Positions 7,799 through 15,506 of a DNA stretch of 20,139 nucleotides are shown piece by piece; position 1 is the stretch's first letter; every line of letters starts with the position of its first letter. The notes under the pieces are model-generated. The model was not told the origin of the DNA. It did no database searches and was given only the letters and a program-made list of their open reading frames with translations. The translations under genes were made by a program, and so were the position numbers. The DNA is from a virus: IMG/VR virus record IMGVR_UViG_3300009074_000054, positions 1-20,139 of that record, one strand, 5' to 3'.

Positions 7799-8119
7799 TT
7801 ATGTTAAGTCAGATACTGTTTTGCCCTTTTCCCAGAACTTACACGACCAGTAGCGCGCCTTCCATTTTGGGCCCAAATCTGTATCGCACTGATGACGAGC
7901 TCTAAAGCTTTTACGTCTTTTAGGATCATCTCGCTTGATTTCCATATTAGGATCTCCAAAACCGAGTTTAATAGTATTACCCTTTTCGTTCTTTACATAC
8001 ACGTAGAACTTCTTCTTACCGTCATTGGCACGAAACGGCTTATTAAGAGTAACCTTCTTACCCTGATATTCTGTCTCTTCAAACAAGAGAGAGTCTTTAA
8101 ATTCTAGCATAATTCCCAT
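7799..8119 (-). CDS. Conserved small phage protein (GDPNMEIKRDDP...FRARH family), probably head-associated
   Basis: The 106-residue product has a strongly patterned core: NKPFRANDGKKKFYVYVKN, GFGDPNMEIKRDDPKRRKSF, RARHQCDTD and YWSCKFWEKG. I recognise this arrangement from many phage genomes, where it is a small uncharacterised family near head or structural genes. C78 and C92 could bind metal. The N-terminus from the second methionine (MLEFKDSLLFEET) fits the capsid-targeting-like pattern, with LFE as a candidate cleavage site. The true start may therefore be 8110 rather than 8119. Neither ATG has a good Shine-Dalgarno sequence. A late-type box precedes it by 33 bases. Confidence 0.8.
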   Translation of the reverse strand: MGIMLEFKDSLLFEETEYQGKKVTLNKPFRANDGKKKFYVYVKNEKGNTIKLGFGDPNMEIKRDDPKRRKSFRARHQCDTDLGPKWKARYWSCKFWEKGKTVSDLT

Positions 8120-8152
8120 AGTGTGTTAAGTTTTAAGATACTTAGTCTAATC

Positions 8153-8160
8153 TATTTATA
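8153..8160 (-). promoter_or_regulatory. T4-type late promoter box TATAAATA
   Basis: Exact TATAAATA on the minus strand in the 53-base gap between the protease gene and the 106-aa gene, 33 bases before the ATG at 8119. It marks the change from replication genes to the presumed late block. Confidence 0.65.
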
Positions 8161-8172
8161 ACATAACACTTT

Positions 8173-8646
8173 TTAGTATTGCGCCCATTTACAGTTTTTC
8201 CAGCGACTTTGTTCAAACCACCGTATAAATAAGCCCCTTTCTCTCCCATGCGCCTCTATCTCCCATGGAAGGTCGTAATAATTTACGACGTTACATTTCA
8301 CTATGGATCCATGCCATTTGCATAAGTTAACCTCTCTAGAAAGGTCCTTTAGTTCTCCCTTTGCGAATTGCTTTACATGCACCATTTCATGAGCAACGGT
8401 TTCTAGCATTGCTTGAATAGGCTGAGAAGAGTCAACTCTCATAATGAATTCACGAGGACGGTACGAGCTATCTTCCCATATACAATCTCCTGAGAGCTCT
8501 TCTTTACCTCTTAGATCACGTATGAGTTTAATATCTACCTCTACCTTATTTACTAAGCGTGGTGCTAAGTGGTTAAGAGAGAAGTTGGCAATGTCTTCTA
8601 CCATTTCTCTCTTAACCTTACCTGAACCTGTAACCGATATAAACAT
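8173..8646 (-). CDS. SprT-like zinc metalloprotease domain protein
   Basis: The product has 157 residues. TVAHEMVHVKQ (83-93) holds the zinc-binding HExxH motif, H86-E87-x-x-H90, with E87 as catalytic base. LPWEIEAHGRE (126-136) downstream offers the third ligand, E131 or H133, as in SprT/gluzincin-type proteins. Known SprT-family members include SPRTN, which digests DNA-protein crosslinks. The C-terminus has Cys and aromatic residues (RWKNCKWAQY). The start codon overlaps the helicase stop codon (TAATG), so it is coupled to the replicative helicase, which suggests a role at the fork. A lysis or head-maturation role is less likely from this position. Confidence 0.8.
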   Translation of the reverse strand: MFISVTGSGKVKREMVEDIANFSLNHLAPRLVNKVEVDIKLIRDLRGKEELSGDCIWEDSSYRPREFIMRVDSSQPIQAMLETVAHEMVHVKQFAKGELKDLSREVNLCKWHGSIVKCNVVNYYDLPWEIEAHGRERGLFIRWFEQSRWKNCKWAQY

Positions 8647-10007
8647 TAAATCTTGAATGCTGAGAAGTCAGTTTTTGCAGCAACTGGAGCTGGAGACAAA
8701 TCATCACTTGATAGTGTCTGTGCCGAGTCCTCAATATCGTATAATCGCATTCTAGATCGATCAATGCCAACGCAAAATCGCTTGTTTTGTGTAGGATCAT
8801 TATAACGATTCTTTAGTTGCTTAATCATCAATTGGTTAGCACTCTCGAGTTGCTCAGTAGATATAAGAGCAAGCATTAAATCAGAAGTTGCTGGCAGACC
8901 AAATGATTCTGATGTGTCAGTAATTTCAACATCTGAATTGCCAAATCCTGAACGAGTGACCTGAGTTGCTGACCAGATCGGCACATTGTACTCAACAGCA
9001 AGGCCACGAATCTCTTCAGCAATTGCCTTAATAAGCGAGTATGTATTGATCGAAGCGCCTAAGCCCTTTACTCGAGAGCTTGAACAGATATTCAAATAAT
9101 CGATATAGATCACGTCTGGACTAAACTTCTTTTTCATCTTAAGCTCACTTAGAAGTGAACGAAAGTGGCCAACATGAGCGACAGCGGTTGGGTATTCTTT
9201 AATAATCAGTTTGCCGTGTGTCTTCTTATTGGCTAAATGTGCCTTATTGATAAAGGCATCTTTACTTAGATCAGTAATCTTTGCGATATCAACATCGAAT
9301 AGATTAGCATCAATGCGTTCTGCGATCTTTTCTTCTGCCATTTCAAGAGTAATGTACAATACATTTTTACCTTGCGCGAGGGCATCTGCAGCAAAATGGC
9401 ACATAGCCAAACTTTTCCCAACCCCAGTGCCAGCCAAAATGATATTAAGAGATTTTCGTGGAACACCACCCTTAGTGATCGTATTAAGGAGTTCAATATT
9501 GAATGGAATTTTATCTTCTTTTTGATGATAATATTCATAACGTTCTTCAACGTTTTCAAAGTAATCGTGGCCGACATTCGTATCAAATGTGACCGACAAG
9601 GCCTTTGTCAGGATATCGGGAATTGCTCCCTCGGCCTTGTCGGTATTACCATCGATGATCGAGATCGACTCCATCAATGCAAGATATACAGCTCTATCTT
9701 TACACCACTTCTCTGTCGATTCGATTAGCCACTCTGTTTCAACTGCATTATCATCATGTAATGATTTGATTAGAGCTAGCGTTTCATTTGCTATAGGACG
9801 ATTGCTATATTCTGATTCTTGGAATTCAACCTCAAGAATGGCTGGAGTTGGCAACTTATTGTATTTAGTTACAAACTGCAAGAATATATCATAGACTGCT
9901 TTATGTTGATCTTCAAAGTACTCCTTCTTAATATGCGGAAGAGCCTTTCTGAGAAAATCCTCATTATTAGTCAATGATTTCAGTATTATCGTCTGTATGT
10001 CTTGCAT
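8646..10007 (-). CDS. 41: Replicative DnaB-family helicase (T4 gp41-like)
   Basis: The product has 453 residues, close to T4 gp41. The N-terminal domain (1-150) resembles gp41, including the AIPDILTKALS...DTNVGHDYF segment. The RecA-type ATPase core follows: Walker A AGTGVGKS at 192-199, LYITLEMAEE at 217-226 and Walker B DVIYIDYLN at 298-306. A helicase arginine and sensor region follows (WSATQV, ESFGLPATSDLML, QLKNRYNDP). It unwinds DNA ahead of the polymerase and interacts with the primase. It overlaps the gp40-like gene by 41 bases and the protease gene by 1 base. A 12-bp perfect inverted repeat lies inside it at 9592-9644. The start at 10007 has AGGA about 10 bases upstream. Confidence 0.95.
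   Translation of the reverse strand: MQDIQTIILKSLTNNEDFLRKALPHIKKEYFEDQHKAVYDIFLQFVTKYNKLPTPAILEVEFQESEYSNRPIANETLALIKSLHDDNAVETEWLIESTEKWCKDRAVYLALMESISIIDGNTDKAEGAIPDILTKALSVTFDTNVGHDYFENVEERYEYYHQKEDKIPFNIELLNTITKGGVPRKSLNIILAGTGVGKSLAMCHFAADALAQGKNVLYITLEMAEEKIAERIDANLFDVDIAKITDLSKDAFINKAHLANKKTHGKLIIKEYPTAVAHVGHFRSLLSELKMKKKFSPDVIYIDYLNICSSSRVKGLGASINTYSLIKAIAEEIRGLAVEYNVPIWSATQVTRSGFGNSDVEITDTSESFGLPATSDLMLALISTEQLESANQLMIKQLKNRYNDPTQNKRFCVGIDRSRMRLYDIEDSAQTLSSDDLSPAPVAAKTDFSAFKI
9592..9644. repeat. 12-bp perfect inverted repeat with nested hairpin inside the helicase gene
   Basis: ACCGACAAGGCC at 9592-9603 is matched exactly by GGCCTTGTCGGT at 9633-9644, separated by 29 bases. The spacer itself holds GGGA-ATTGC-TCCC (9618-9630). 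The stem is GC-richer than the surroundings. It lies over the codons for the conserved AIPDILTKALS stretch. It could fold in the helicase mRNA or act as a protein site; chance is possible. Confidence 0.6.
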
Positions 10008-10284
10008 TACCTATTTGTCCTGTCTGATCTTCCAGTATTTCTGTTAATATATTTCCGATATAATCTCGGAATTCGGTGCTCTCTTCGAGCTCGTGCTTTG
10101 AATATGGTTCAGGTACTTCTTCAATATGATAATTGAATTTTAGACGAGCTAAGTCATTTTCAATATCTTCTTCAATAGTAACTGAACCATACGTATATAT
10201 TACATTATTATAAGGACCTTGTACAATCTTTAATGAATAAAGTTCAGAGTCCTTCTTTTCTACAAAGATGTATTCTTTACTCAT
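9967..10284 (-). CDS. 40: gp40-like protein (head vertex assembly chaperone by position and pattern)
   Basis: A longer frame extends upstream, but the start at 10284 (MSKEYIFVEKKD) is preferred. It overlaps the recombinase stop by only 8 bases and removes an unlikely basic extension read from uvsX in another frame. That gives 105 residues, close to T4 gp40 (114). The product is acidic with alternating beta-type strands (SLKIVQGPYNNVIYTYGSV) and ends in a helix (EFRDYIGNILTEILED). It sits between uvsX and the helicase exactly as gene 40 does in T4. In T4, gp40 assists assembly of the portal vertex initiator. The assignment rests on position and general pattern more than strict identity. Confidence 0.75.
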   Translation of the reverse strand: MSKEYIFVEKKDSELYSLKIVQGPYNNVIYTYGSVTIEEDIENDLARLKFNYHIEEVPEPYSKHELEESTEFRDYIGNILTEILEDQTGQIGNARHTDDNTEIID

Positions 10285-11341
10285 CTGCGATTGACGGTTC
10301 AGTTTCAAGCCTAAGTTCTTCGAGCATAGAAACATGAGCAACCTTATATCGTTTCTCGATGCACTTCTCAAAATCTGTCTTATCGAATATTGCTGTCCAG
10401 AATTCTTCAGTCATCGTTTGTGCAGCACGAAGATTTCCGCTCAACTCTTCTTGTGTATTAGGATTCATTGCCATATACCAACCATTCTTAGGCTTAACAA
10501 CGTGACCAGTTTCAAGAGCAAGATCTAATAAACCTGACCACTTTTCGATACCTCCGTCCCAACTTACACTAATTGGGATCTTAGACTTCTCCTTTACAAA
10601 GCGAGACTTCTCGATATTAATAATGAAGTGGTAACCTGAGATTTCAGTACCAGCCTTTTCTTGCCGACGGCCAATGATCCATACATCATTCGCTGAGTAC
10701 ATGACACCAGTTCCACCAGACACAACTGCCTTTGAGAACATCTCTTGTGTTTGATACGTGTGGTTGACTGCAAGAAGAGGAATATCCTTCAGTGTCAAGA
10801 ATGGTGTAATCATGCGGAATAGACCTTTAAGAGCCTTAGCTCGAGTCATATCAGCAACTGACTTCATATTCTCTGCATCTTCGATTTCTTTCTTCGATGC
10901 AATGTTACCAATAGAATCAATCACTACGATCACCTTATCTTTACGATCGATTTCAGTAAGCTGATGAACCAAATCAAATTTAAGTTCTTCAATATTGGTG
11001 ACAGGTGTATGTAACACACGAGTTGTATCGATACCGAAACTCTCAAAGTATGATTGTGGTGAACCAAACTCCGAATCATAGAACATGAGAACTGCATCCT
11101 TATGCTTCTTCATATAAGCACCTGCCATTAAAAGGGCAAACGATGTTTTGAAGTGCTTACTTGGACCAGCGAGGACTGTTAGACCTGAAGAGATACCACC
11201 TTGAGTGGAACCAGAGAGTGCGACGTTAATCATCGGCACTGATGTTTTAGTCATTTCCTTTTCGGAAAAGAACTTTGATTCAGAGAGAATCTCTGCGCCT
11301 GATGTGCGACTTGATTTTTTTAGTTTTTCTAGTAGTGACAT
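10277..11341 (-). CDS. uvsX: UvsX RecA-like recombinase
   Basis: The product has 354 residues, slightly shorter than T4 UvsX at its C-terminus. Shared segments are SKFFSEKEM...PMINVALSG, Walker A GPSKHFKT at 59-66, LMFYDSEFG, HTPV, Walker B VIVVIDSIGN at 137-146, ASKKEIEDA, DMTRAKALK, AVNHTYQTQEMFSK and GGTGVMYSA. It forms filaments on single-stranded DNA and drives strand exchange for recombination-dependent replication. The acidic C-terminal tail of T4 UvsX is largely missing here. It has its own promoter, TTTACA-N17-TATAAT, with a 23-base gap to the ATG but no visible Shine-Dalgarno sequence. Its end overlaps the gp40-like gene. Confidence 0.96.
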   Translation of the reverse strand: MSLLEKLKKSSRTSGAEILSESKFFSEKEMTKTSVPMINVALSGSTQGGISSGLTVLAGPSKHFKTSFALLMAGAYMKKHKDAVLMFYDSEFGSPQSYFESFGIDTTRVLHTPVTNIEELKFDLVHQLTEIDRKDKVIVVIDSIGNIASKKEIEDAENMKSVADMTRAKALKGLFRMITPFLTLKDIPLLAVNHTYQTQEMFSKAVVSGGTGVMYSANDVWIIGRRQEKAGTEISGYHFIINIEKSRFVKEKSKIPISVSWDGGIEKWSGLLDLALETGHVVKPKNGWYMAMNPNTQEELSGNLRAAQTMTEEFWTAIFDKTDFEKCIEKRYKVAHVSMLEELRLETEPSIADE

Positions 11342-11364
11342 AATTGTTGTTAATTTAAGGTGTA

Positions 11365-11393
11365 ATTATACCATTTTTAATGGTCTTTGTAAA
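11365..11393 (-). promoter_or_regulatory. uvsX: Sigma70-type promoter TTTACA-N17-TATAAT for uvsX
   Basis: -35 TTTACA at 11388-11393, -10 TATAAT at 11365-11370, spacer 17, on the minus strand. The spacer holds the palindrome CCATTTTTAATGG (11371-11383), touching the -10 box, a possible operator. It lies in the 62-base gap before the recombinase gene. Confidence 0.75.
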
Positions 11394-11403
11394 TGCCTAA
11401 GTG

Positions 11404-12426
11404 CTATAGGAAGAACGCGTCTAATCCTCCAGTCGGCTCTGTCCAGTTTTTACCCTGCCAATGAGGATATGATGCTCGAGATAGATGAACCGATTGTGGT
11501 TTTTCCATTACATCGAAACTGAGTTCTCCAATAGTATTCTTTAGATTTGCCGTCCACATATACACTGTTGTATGACTTTTAAGTCTTTCAATAAATGCTT
11601 GACGTACATCTGTTCGTTCTTGCCATGATCCATAGAATGGAGTCTTTTTATACCAACCAGTTTTCGGCACTTTGCGAGATTCGTTCTCAATTGGAAGTGG
11701 TTCCCAAGGAATAACACTTGCACTATATGCTCTAGAAATTCGGTAGAGTTCAGCACTGTATCGATCTGCTAGCTTTTCAGCTTCTTCGATTGGATTATCG
11801 AATCTGCATAGGTGATGTCGTATATCAATGTTGCCAAAATATGTTTCGATCTTATCATACTCTCGATCTTTAGGAATGAATGTTTCAAACCCACGATTGA
11901 TAGAACCATGCAGTGTAGAGAATGGAACAGATACATTTTCCCATTGAGGACGATACATACAAATCGCGTGACTATCTCCAAATGAGATGTTTGTATAATG
12001 TCTAATCGTATTTGGATCTACTGTAATTGCATCGGCCTGCAACTTCTTTAGATTATTCCAATCAACTTCATTCCATGTAAGATTAGCCTTCGTTAGTCGA
12101 TCCTCAAACATTGATGCATAATCAGGGAAGTCGACAATGATAGAGTTTACCTTACCCTTGAAGTTAGATAGAGCAACTAAGAAGTCTTTGTTTGGATAGG
12201 CTTGAATGCCACCAAAGAGATTAAGGCCACCGCTCCAATCACTACCATGATAGAAAAAGATCTCATCGTATGGTGTGTAGTCTTTAATCTTATCTGACAC
12301 CAAATTGATAGTTACGTCATAACGCGCTTCGCTGAGCTGATCAGCATAGATAATAGCCTGCGCTGCTTTATGAGAGTGTATCTTATTTGATATAGGTCCT
12401 AAACTAGTTAATAGTATCTTTTTCAT
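11404..12426 (-). CDS. Two-part protein with GDSH (SGNH-like) motif in the putative DNA-modification block
   Basis: The product has 340 residues. The first 120 begin MKKILLTSLGPISNK and alternate strands and helices like a Rossmann-type or glycosyltransferase N-lobe. The middle has ISFGDSHAICMYRPQW (149-164), a GDS motif as in block I of SGNH hydrolases. YFGNIDIRHHLCR follows, where the GN and HH could be the other SGNH blocks. The C-terminus has PKTGWYKKTPFYGSWQERTD. I do not know the exact family. Its start overlaps the PLP-enzyme stop by 23 bases, so it belongs to the same operon as three genes resembling base-hypermodification enzymes. A transferase or hydrolase acting on the modified base is inferred. 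Confidence 0.8.
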   Translation of the reverse strand: MKKILLTSLGPISNKIHSHKAAQAIIYADQLSEARYDVTINLVSDKIKDYTPYDEIFFYHGSDWSGGLNLFGGIQAYPNKDFLVALSNFKGKVNSIIVDFPDYASMFEDRLTKANLTWNEVDWNNLKKLQADAITVDPNTIRHYTNISFGDSHAICMYRPQWENVSVPFSTLHGSINRGFETFIPKDREYDKIETYFGNIDIRHHLCRFDNPIEEAEKLADRYSAELYRISRAYSASVIPWEPLPIENESRKVPKTGWYKKTPFYGSWQERTDVRQAFIERLKSHTTVYMWTANLKNTIGELSFDVMEKPQSVHLSRASYPHWQGKNWTEPTGGLDAFFL

Positions 12427-13312
12427 CTTTCTTCCATTTTCTATATGAGTTTATGCTTTCGTAGAGTGATTCATCTTCAAGTTTCGGTGAAGCCCCAACA
12501 TTCCAGAAAAGAATGTCTCTTCCAGTGTTTTTAGGAATATACTTCCACGCTTTACCGTCGTAGGTATTAACTGAGGGAAACGGTGGAAGATCTTCTTTAA
12601 TCGCAGTCGTAAAGGGAAGAGGATGGGAAATGATACTATCATGACCGATCTCCCCGCTTTTCATGTTACGAGAAACTGCAACACAGTGGAACTTAGCATT
12701 TGGCCAAGCAATTTGTAATGCTCTATGCAATACGCCAGTCGAAATGACGGTCCACACTTCTTCTGGTTCAGGGATTTGAGATGCTACTTTTACAAATCCT
12801 GCAGTCACTAACTCGTGTTTCAAGCCAAGAGGAATAAAGAAAGCATCTTCTTGTTCATCTGCCCACTTCTTCGCGATAGCGTTCAGATTAGGCATAGCAG
12901 CAATACGATGAAACTCGTAGTCAGCACCTTTCTCAATACAGCATGCTTGGTGATGTGAGATCTGTTTCGAAGAGGGCATGAACAGTTTCACCTTCTTATC
13001 ATGTCGCTTTGCAACCTCTAAGAGAGATACACCTGCTAGTCCAGTTCGAGGTTGAACATAGACGAGAGTCTTCTGTTTGATCTGAGAAACTAAAAGATCT
13101 CCTCCTCGGATCTTACTACCAACAAGCAGATCGTCTCGAACAACTCGAACACCATCATGCATCTTAACAACTGGAGGTGGATTAGGATCTTCCCAATCTT
13201 TTGCTAAATCCAAATAGTACTCCCGGGCCTCTGCGCGGGTACTTATGCCTTGCAGTCGTAAGACTTCGATATCCTTATTGCAGTTATCTATTGTATGCGT
13301 ATCGTGTGACAT
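12404..13312 (-). CDS. PLP-dependent enzyme, fold type II (TrpB/cysteine synthase/ACC deaminase-like)
   Basis: The product has 302 residues. RDDLLVGSKIRGGDLL (59-74) resembles the PLP-lysine segment of ACC deaminase and D-cysteine desulfhydrase (G-N-K-x-R), with K67 as the likely Schiff-base lysine. YVQPRTGLAGVSLLEVAKRH (75-94) corresponds to the substrate loop (S-x-G-N-H-A) in a diverged form. STGVLHRALQIA resembles the Gly-rich phosphate-binding loop. PLP enzymes occur in phage thymidine-hypermodification clusters, where they process an amino acid attached to DNA. The perfect promoter at 13319-13347 places the -10 box 6 bases before the ATG, so its mRNA may be leaderless. It overlaps the GDSH gene by 23 bases. 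Confidence 0.7.
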   Translation of the reverse strand: MSHDTHTIDNCNKDIEVLRLQGISTRAEAREYYLDLAKDWEDPNPPPVVKMHDGVRVVRDDLLVGSKIRGGDLLVSQIKQKTLVYVQPRTGLAGVSLLEVAKRHDKKVKLFMPSSKQISHHQACCIEKGADYEFHRIAAMPNLNAIAKKWADEQEDAFFIPLGLKHELVTAGFVKVASQIPEPEEVWTVISTGVLHRALQIAWPNAKFHCVAVSRNMKSGEIGHDSIISHPLPFTTAIKEDLPPFPSVNTYDGKAWKYIPKNTGRDILFWNVGASPKLEDESLYESINSYRKWKKDEKDTIN

Positions 13313-13318
13313 AACCCT

Positions 13319-13347
13319 ATTATACAGTATTTAGCCTACTTTGTAAA
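13319..13347 (-). promoter_or_regulatory. Sigma70-type promoter TTTACA-N17-TATAAT for the PLP-enzyme gene
   Basis: -35 TTTACA at 13342-13347, directly after the upstream stop codon, and -10 TATAAT at 13319-13324, spacer 17. Only AGGGTT separates the -10 from the ATG at 13312, so the predicted transcription start coincides with the start codon. Confidence 0.75.
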
Positions 13348-14325
13348 CTACTTTTTTAATGAGAAGGTCTTCGGATAGACCCAATCATATGGGATTTTCT
13401 TAGTAGTTCCCTTTATACCATGCCGAATAAACAGATGCTTACACCACATACACGCCTTATCTTCGATATTGATATTATATTGGCGCTTCATTGGATTATC
13501 TGGATGAGCTGCGACCTCATTGAATTGGCGAACAAGCTCCTTTGCTGGATCATTGATCGGTTTATATGCTCCAGTCGATTCATCTAATTCAAACTTTGTT
13601 TTACCGAATAGGTTCTTACCTCCAAAGAGTTGCCATAATCCATAGAATGACAATGTGCCTGGAGTAACCCATGATTCTGGATCTACCAAATCAGGACGAG
13701 CCATTGCGATATGGCGAGAGAGATTCTTAAACGGATACATCACATTACGAAATCCAAACTTCTCTTTAGTGTGTCGTTCTAACTTAGATGCTAACTCCAT
13801 CATTGTAAGTCTCCTATCAGATTCTAGAATCGAATAGCAATCTTCTGCAATTTGTTGAGGAACTTCACACAACCAATCTCGTACGATAGTTCCCTTTGGA
13901 TAGTAGATCTGAAAAAGATCAGAGCGAGCATGCCTTTCAGTTTCAAACCGAGTCTTCATAGCTTCGATACCATGATCGCGCAATGCTCTAAACGTTAGCC
14001 AATGCTCGTTACTGAATGACCATACAATAGTGTGATGCAAAAGCGTCTTGAGATCTTTCTCGTCCTTCATCTCATCTACATACGGCATTTCATCCCAGTG
14101 TAATCGATGAGAGAACTGTTGTGGATTTGCTTTAAGTAGAGGTTCTTCTCTTACATCGTATGCTCTACAGAACTCAAAGAACTTTTGAAATCGTTCTTCG
14201 AGAGAGTAGTTTTCTAATAGACAATTAGTCGGCTTGCCTTTCTTTAAGATTGGTTCAGACGAATTTGGATAGATAATCTTATTAGTGCTGCTATCATCGA
14301 TGAAATCTTCTATAGTGTTTTGCAT
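13348..14325 (-). CDS. Putative base-hypermodification protein (amino acid:DNA transferase / pyrophosphorylase-like)
   Basis: The product has 325 residues, is soluble, and is rich in Trp, Arg and His. Notable segments are HTIVWSFSNEHWLTFRALRD, YPFKNLSRHIAMARPDLVDP (210-229) and SFYGLWQLFGGKNLFG, then DKACMWCKHLF (about 293-303) near the C-terminus, where C296 and C299 form a CxxC that could bind metal. The pairing with the next upstream gene and with a PLP enzyme recalls the alpha-glutamyl/putrescinyl-thymine pyrophosphorylase and amino acid:DNA transferase families of phages with hypermodified thymine. I cannot confirm the family by eye. The start overlaps the upstream gene stop by 16 bases. 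The N-terminal 30 residues (DSSTNKIIYPNSSEP) look disordered. Confidence 0.75.
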   Translation of the reverse strand: MQNTIEDFIDDSSTNKIIYPNSSEPILKKGKPTNCLLENYSLEERFQKFFEFCRAYDVREEPLLKANPQQFSHRLHWDEMPYVDEMKDEKDLKTLLHHTIVWSFSNEHWLTFRALRDHGIEAMKTRFETERHARSDLFQIYYPKGTIVRDWLCEVPQQIAEDCYSILESDRRLTMMELASKLERHTKEKFGFRNVMYPFKNLSRHIAMARPDLVDPESWVTPGTLSFYGLWQLFGGKNLFGKTKFELDESTGAYKPINDPAKELVRQFNEVAAHPDNPMKRQYNINIEDKACMWCKHLFIRHGIKGTTKKIPYDWVYPKTFSLKK

Positions 14326-15503
14326 TTTTCTTTGTATTGTTCGACTGTCATTCCTGCTTGTTTTAGAATAGTATCATCTGAAGGGTGATTCTTAATACCA
14401 TTGAAAGTTTTGATTAAACCAAAATCTAACATAGCTTTTTGTCTTCCATATGGATGATCTTTAATGCTCGATGAATTCCATAATGTATCCATATTTACAT
14501 CTGCATAATCGGCTCCAGGACGGACATAGTTTTCAATCCAACGAATGAAGTCGCATGCAACATCTTCTGCGTTATACGGCACTGATCCAGTATCTTCATA
14601 GATTTTCATCATCACGGCATCTAAGAACTCTTCTGACTTCTTACCCTTACCATTAGGCGTGTCTGCCAAATAACCAATGCACTCAACAGCATTTGTTCCA
14701 TAATAGAACATTGACTCAAGATTGACAAATTGCGGAAACCAATCAGCAACGTCTGCAATGATTGCCGCATATTGAAAACGGTATACTCTTAGGCCATTCG
14801 TTTGGTTCCATTTAAACATCCATTCACCAATTTCTCGGAGATTGCGTTTACCGCCTTTCTCTAAGAAAGATGCTAAGTCACGAGCCAAACGTGGTGCATA
14901 CTCGCATAGGAAGTAATCTCCTCCACGCTTGTATACATAATCACCTTCGATACCAAACAATGGAGCCGATTCTACTTGAGGCTTTGGTGGTTTTGGAAAT
15001 GCTGGAAACTGATAACCAACTGAAGTGTAAAATGTCTTTTTAGTAGACTTCACTTGTTCACACATTTCTTCGATTGTATCAGATTGCCATAGATCAAACA
15101 AAAGAGTGTTATGATAGCCGCTTGGTTTCGTTGCATAGTTAATAGCTGAACCACATACACGATGGAGAATGAAGAGATAGAGCCATTCAGAAAGTCCGAA
15201 TGTGTCTCTCTTATTACTCCAATTCGCTGCTACTTCTTTTCGTTGATGTGTATAAAGACCAGCTTCCATTCTTGACCAGTATGGATGATCTTCTGACCAA
15301 CCATAGAAGCAATCATTCACGATCTGACTGAAGCCAGCGAACTTCCTTTCAACAACATCATAGAGCTCAATGTTCTCCATAAGAGGATCTCCAAGCTGAG
15401 AATCCTTATGCGGTATATGACCTAAGTTTGATTTCTCTTGTTGGTCTTTAGCTAAATGAAAGTACCGAATGAACTCATCATAATATTTTGTTGTTTTAAC
15501 CAT
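14310..15503 (-). CDS. Putative amino acid:DNA transferase-like base-hypermodification protein
   Basis: The product has 397 residues. Conserved-looking segments are LYLFILHRVCGSAINYATKP, GYHNTLLFDLW, TSVGYQFPAFPKPPKP, GGDYFLCEYAPRLARDLASF, RNLREIGEWMFKWNQTNGLR, YRFQYAAIIADVADWFPQFV and FYYGTNAVECIGYL. From memory this resembles proteins annotated as amino acid:DNA transferase or alpha-glutamyl/putrescinyl-thymine pyrophosphorylase clade 2. Such enzymes transfer an amino acid or amine to activated 5-hydroxymethyl pyrimidine in DNA. The dense Gly, Trp, Tyr and Arg motifs suggest an enzyme. It starts 3 bases after the dCMP deaminase stop and overlaps the next gene by 16 bases. The function is inferred with moderate confidence; the gene itself is clear. 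Confidence 0.8.
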   Translation of the reverse strand: MVKTTKYYDEFIRYFHLAKDQQEKSNLGHIPHKDSQLGDPLMENIELYDVVERKFAGFSQIVNDCFYGWSEDHPYWSRMEAGLYTHQRKEVAANWSNKRDTFGLSEWLYLFILHRVCGSAINYATKPSGYHNTLLFDLWQSDTIEEMCEQVKSTKKTFYTSVGYQFPAFPKPPKPQVESAPLFGIEGDYVYKRGGDYFLCEYAPRLARDLASFLEKGGKRNLREIGEWMFKWNQTNGLRVYRFQYAAIIADVADWFPQFVNLESMFYYGTNAVECIGYLADTPNGKGKKSEEFLDAVMMKIYEDTGSVPYNAEDVACDFIRWIENYVRPGADYADVNMDTLWNSSSIKDHPYGRQKAMLDFGLIKTFNGIKNHPSDDTILKQAGMTVEQYKEKCKTL

Positions 15504-15506
15504 GTA

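Noticed and set aside
8224-8231. TATAAATA on the plus strand
   Set aside because: It lies inside the protease coding region and points against all genes, with no plus-strand gene following.
9211-9894. Plus- and minus-strand frames overlapping the helicase
   Set aside because: Shadows of the gp41-like gene.
10285-10371. N-terminal extension of the gp40-like frame
   Set aside because: The extra 29 residues are out-of-frame uvsX sequence; the start at 10284 fits gp40 length.
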